64,000 nucleotides of DNA, taken from the NCBI GenBank assembly GCA_035644395.1, contig DASQOR010000084.1:1-64000 (forward strand), in the 5' to 3' direction. The translations under genes and the position numbers were made by a program. Position 1 is the stretch's first letter. The number at the start of each line of letters is the position of its first letter. Shown here piece after piece: positions 61,920 to 64,000 of this stretch. The notes beneath the pieces are model-generated. The model did no database searches and was not told the DNA's origin. It saw only the letters and a list, made by a program, of their open reading frames with translations. The stretch is from JBGPLJ01 sp035644395 (GTDB lineage Bacteria; Pseudomonadota; Gammaproteobacteria; Steroidobacterales; Steroidobacteraceae).

Positions 61920-62320
61920 CGGCGCAAGAGCTCAATCACCCGCGCCAGTACGCTCGCGTCCGTGTCAGCACTCGCGTGCACCTGCACGCCGCCCGCAAAC
62001 TCGATCCGCAGCGCGCCCGCGCTGTTGGCCGATGGCGATGCCGCGGCTTCGACGAGCTTCACCGGCATCAACCGCCGGCCCGTCATGCGGCGCGTGTGCG
62101 TCTCGAGTAACCCTTGGCTCTGCAAGCGCCGCCACACGAACACCAGGTTCGCGTTCACGCCGTGGCGGCGCGCAACCTCCGCGACCGAGGCACCCGGCGC
62201 GAGCGTCTCGGCCACGATCGCGCGCTTCTCCTCGATCGGCCGGTGGCGCCGAGCTGAAATCCGTCGTCCCCGCGTATCCACCGCCACCGGCTCGTGTGCC
62301 ACAAGAGTGTTCGTGTCCAT
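61916..62320 (-). mobile_element. tnpA: IS66-family accessory protein TnpA (remnant element)
   Basis: A 134-residue protein with a transposase-type helix-turn-helix: RRHRPIEEKRAIVAETLAPG followed by ASVAEVARRHGVNANLVFVW, then a C-terminal segment LRIEFAGGVQVHASADTDAS and VLARVIELLRR typical of IS66 TnpA. It appears intact, but the element has lost tnpB and tnpC, so it cannot move alone. I could not identify terminal inverted repeats. It marks the right border of the selenocysteine module. Confidence 0.82.
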
Positions 62321-62896
62321 CTGTACTCCACGCGGACACGTCCACTCCTGTCCGCTACGTGTGTACCGATGTTCGCCACGTCACGCCCGTCGCGCTACCT
62401 GCCTTGGCCGGACGGTTACCTTCGTAGTCACTTGTCTGCTCCTTTGCTGCCTTCGCGTCAGGCATATCGAGCAACAAGTGCCAGGTATTTACGCCATCAT
62501 CCCAGCGCGCATCAAGTGGTTCGCGGCACACGCATAGAGGTTGAAGTCATCACCACGCCGTGTTCTTTGACATCGCCGACCGAAGCACGATCGCTTTCCC
62601 GCTCGACGCGCTTGCGTTCTCCTGGGACACCGCCCGCAACCGCCTGCTCCTCGAGTGCACCCGCTCGGGCGAACGCGCTTGATGCGCAGGGTGTGCAAAT
62701 CGCTTCCGTCGCGGCGCGAGTGGATTCCGGTCGAGGTCGGGCCGGCGTTTCATCGCCGGGCTGGCCCCGGCATCGGGACCGATCGAACCCCATCGTGGCC
62801 GCGAACGCTGGCCCGCCACGGCCCGCTATCCGTCGAGTTGTAACACTTTGCGGACGCCAGTCCATCCCGCATCACGCCAAGAACATCGCGCGCCGA
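62321..62896. other. Gene-poor stretch with a possible small relic
   Basis: About 575 bp without a supported gene. A 40-codon frame at 62560-62682 (+), VFFDIADRSTIAFPLDALAF onward, has protein-like composition and vaguely recalls DUF2442 proteins, but it lacks a ribosome-binding site and the expected C-terminal end; it may be a relic. Nothing else is convincing. Confidence 0.3.
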
Positions 62897-63490
62897 TCAT
62901 TGGTCGCCCTTGAACTCCGGTGGCAGTGGATCTCGCTGGGCAGGCTCCAGGCCAGGACAGCGTCGGCGAAAGTCTTGGTCCAACGTCGGAGCTTTGATCT
63001 TGCCATTCCAGTCCGGATCTGTGTACCCGGCCTTTCGCGCTCGCTGGATCCAGAAGCGCGCCCGGTGGCAGCTCTCGACATCGCGACGGTCAGTGAATAG
63101 GTAGCGCGCATAGATGATCATTCCGTCAATTGAGCCGTTTTCCGCCGCTATTCGCGCCCAATACACCGCGAACCGGCCTCCTTCCTTAGTCGACGAGAAG
63201 CTGTAGTGCAGATAGATCGCCCAAGCGGCACTGCCACTGCCGTCGAGCGCCGCGCGCGAATACCGCTCAAGTTTATCCGCCGACAATGAAAAGCCGGACG
63301 AGCCCGACGTACTTTCTGTCGGCAGCGCCCCCGTCATCCGAGCGCCTTTAGCCGATTGGCCATTCGGAGTGGTTTGCGTCGGAGGCGGCACCTCCGCGCC
63401 ACGTGCAACGCCATCGTCACCTTTCAGCACTCCAGGCAATCCGAGTATGCAAGCGACGCACGAAAGACCGACGAGCAGTTGAGTTTTCAT
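62897..63490 (-). CDS. Exported Sel1-repeat-like protein, unknown function
   Basis: A 197-residue protein with an N-terminal export signal (MKTQLLVGLSCVACILGLPG; no clear lipobox). A polar, glycine-serine-rich linker (about 28-68) is followed by an alpha-helical region (about 75-150) with the pattern AALDGSGSAAWAIYLHYSF and GRFAVYWARIAAENGSIDGM, as in Sel1-like repeats. Its start overlaps the stop of the upstream gene (ATGA), so both are translated together. It could be a partner or immunity factor of that protein, but there is no direct evidence. Confidence 0.6.
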   Translation of the reverse strand: MKTQLLVGLSCVACILGLPGVLKGDDGVARGAEVPPPTQTTPNGQSAKGARMTGALPTESTSGSSGFSLSADKLERYSRAALDGSGSAAWAIYLHYSFSSTKEGGRFAVYWARIAAENGSIDGMIIYARYLFTDRRDVESCHRARFWIQRARKAGYTDPDWNGKIKAPTLDQDFRRRCPGLEPAQRDPLPPEFKGDQ

Positions 63491-64000
63491 TGGTCCTTAC
63501 ACACGCCTTTGGAATCACAAGTGAATTTGACGGTACGAGCAATTCTCGAACCCGTCGGTGTCTCGGTTCGCTCTCCAGAAAGACTGATCGCACCGTCCGA
63601 ACCGATGCTAATACTCGTAAACGTGCGCCCGGTCACGTGCCCGCTGGAGGAATATTCAACAAAGCTTCTGTCCTGATTGTTCACGTCTCTACTGGAACTC
63701 ACGCTTAGCGAGACGCTACCGAGCCAGCTCCGATCGTGAAAGACAAATCCATTCGCAGCCAGGGTCGTCGTACCGGTCTCCTTTGCGATGTTAGCGCCGG
63801 CGTTCGTGGATGCCGCGTTGCACGCCGACACAATGGTCATTTGACGGCGGTCGAAGTTTGCATCCGCCCTCAGTGCGTTCGAGATTGGCGTCGATGCTAA
63901 TGGATGACCAAACTCCATGTTCACATAGAGGCCTCTCGAATCGCCATGCAAGAATGCAAAGTTCGCCTGACTTGCGTTCACGCTTTGAGCCGTCGCGTAG
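63487..64000 (-). CDS. Partial protein, possible polymorphic-toxin C-terminus (5' end outside window)
   Basis: The frame is open to the window edge, so this is only the C-terminal 170 residues of a protein. The middle, QMTIVSACNAASTNAGANIA followed by KETGTTTLAANGFVF, resembles the segment TI..ACN....A..IA...G..V.A..G found in CHAT-like or RHS-associated C-terminal domains. The rest is a beta-rich region (SVSLSVSSSRDVNNQDRSFV). The internal GTG at 63981 is probably not the start. What lies upstream would decide the identity. It is coupled to the exported Sel1-like gene by a 4-bp overlap. Confidence 0.5.
   Translation of the reverse strand, partial: YATAQSVNASQANFAFLHGDSRGLYVNMEFGHPLASTPISNALRADANFDRRQMTIVSACNAASTNAGANIAKETGTTTLAANGFVFHDRSWLGSVSLSVSSSRDVNNQDRSFVEYSSSGHVTGRTFTSISIGSDGAISLSGERTETPTGSRIARTVKFTCDSKGVCKDQ

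Overview
High-G+C Gram-negative DNA. Two long TonB-dependent receptors, an FAD tryptophan-halogenase family protein beside one of them, a box benzoyl-CoA pathway, Lig-type aryl-ether enzymes and a bacterial selenocysteine system suggest a heterotrophic gammaproteobacterium (Steroidobacter/Xanthomonadales-like) or a sphingomonad-like organism. The lineage is an inference; no 16S gene is present.

Layout. (1) 0-16 kb: a beta-glucan/glucoside locus with a LacI regulator, a four-gene sugar ABC importer, a secreted GH30, a secreted GH3 with a PA14 insert, a tryptophan-halogenase family protein, a TonB receptor and a DUF5107-like protein. (2) 16-21.4 kb: a catabolic island with a sodium/solute symporter plus a coupled 50-residue membrane protein, an amidohydrolase, and divergently a PfkB kinase, a Gfo/Idh dehydrogenase and a NagB-like isomerase/deaminase. 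(3) 21.4-29 kb: a secreted phosphatase-superfamily protein, an SPFH/NfeD pair, and a translationally coupled MHYT histidine kinase and REC-GGDEF-EAL protein. (4) 29-38.3 kb: aerobic benzoate catabolism (boxR, boxC, boxB, benzoate-CoA ligase) with a PcpA/LinE-like ring-cleaving dioxygenase, surrounded by three decayed genes; boxA is absent from the window. (5) 38.5-51 kb: a UGSC-type selenoprotein gene, LigE-like and LigD-like genes, an IlvD/Edd dehydratase, an FAD oxidoreductase, a PQQ/cytochrome c alcohol dehydrogenase and a second TonB receptor. (6) 51-61.7 kb: a second UGSC-type selenoprotein, a GMC oxidoreductase, an aromatic-acid type MFS transporter, then a complete selenocysteine set selC, selB, selA, a thioredoxin-reductase-like gene and selD. 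(7) 61.7-64 kb: an IS66 remnant and two uncharacterised genes, the last cut by the window edge.

The main discovery is that what look like four gene fragments (38525-38815 with 38837-40180, and 53021-52731 with 52709-51363) are two intact 551-552 residue selenoproteins. Each has an in-frame TGA at codon 97 inside a U-S-T-C redox motif. Exactly 11 nt after each TGA lies a 6-bp hairpin with a GGTC loop, matching a bacterial SECIS. The 38 nt around the TGA and hairpin are identical in the two paralogues, although the flanking sequence has diverged. All dedicated selenocysteine genes (selA, selB, selC, selD) lie a few kilobases away. The two selenoproteins sit next to oxidoreductases of probable aromatic or aryl-ether metabolism, which suggests an undescribed selenium-dependent redox step in such a pathway.
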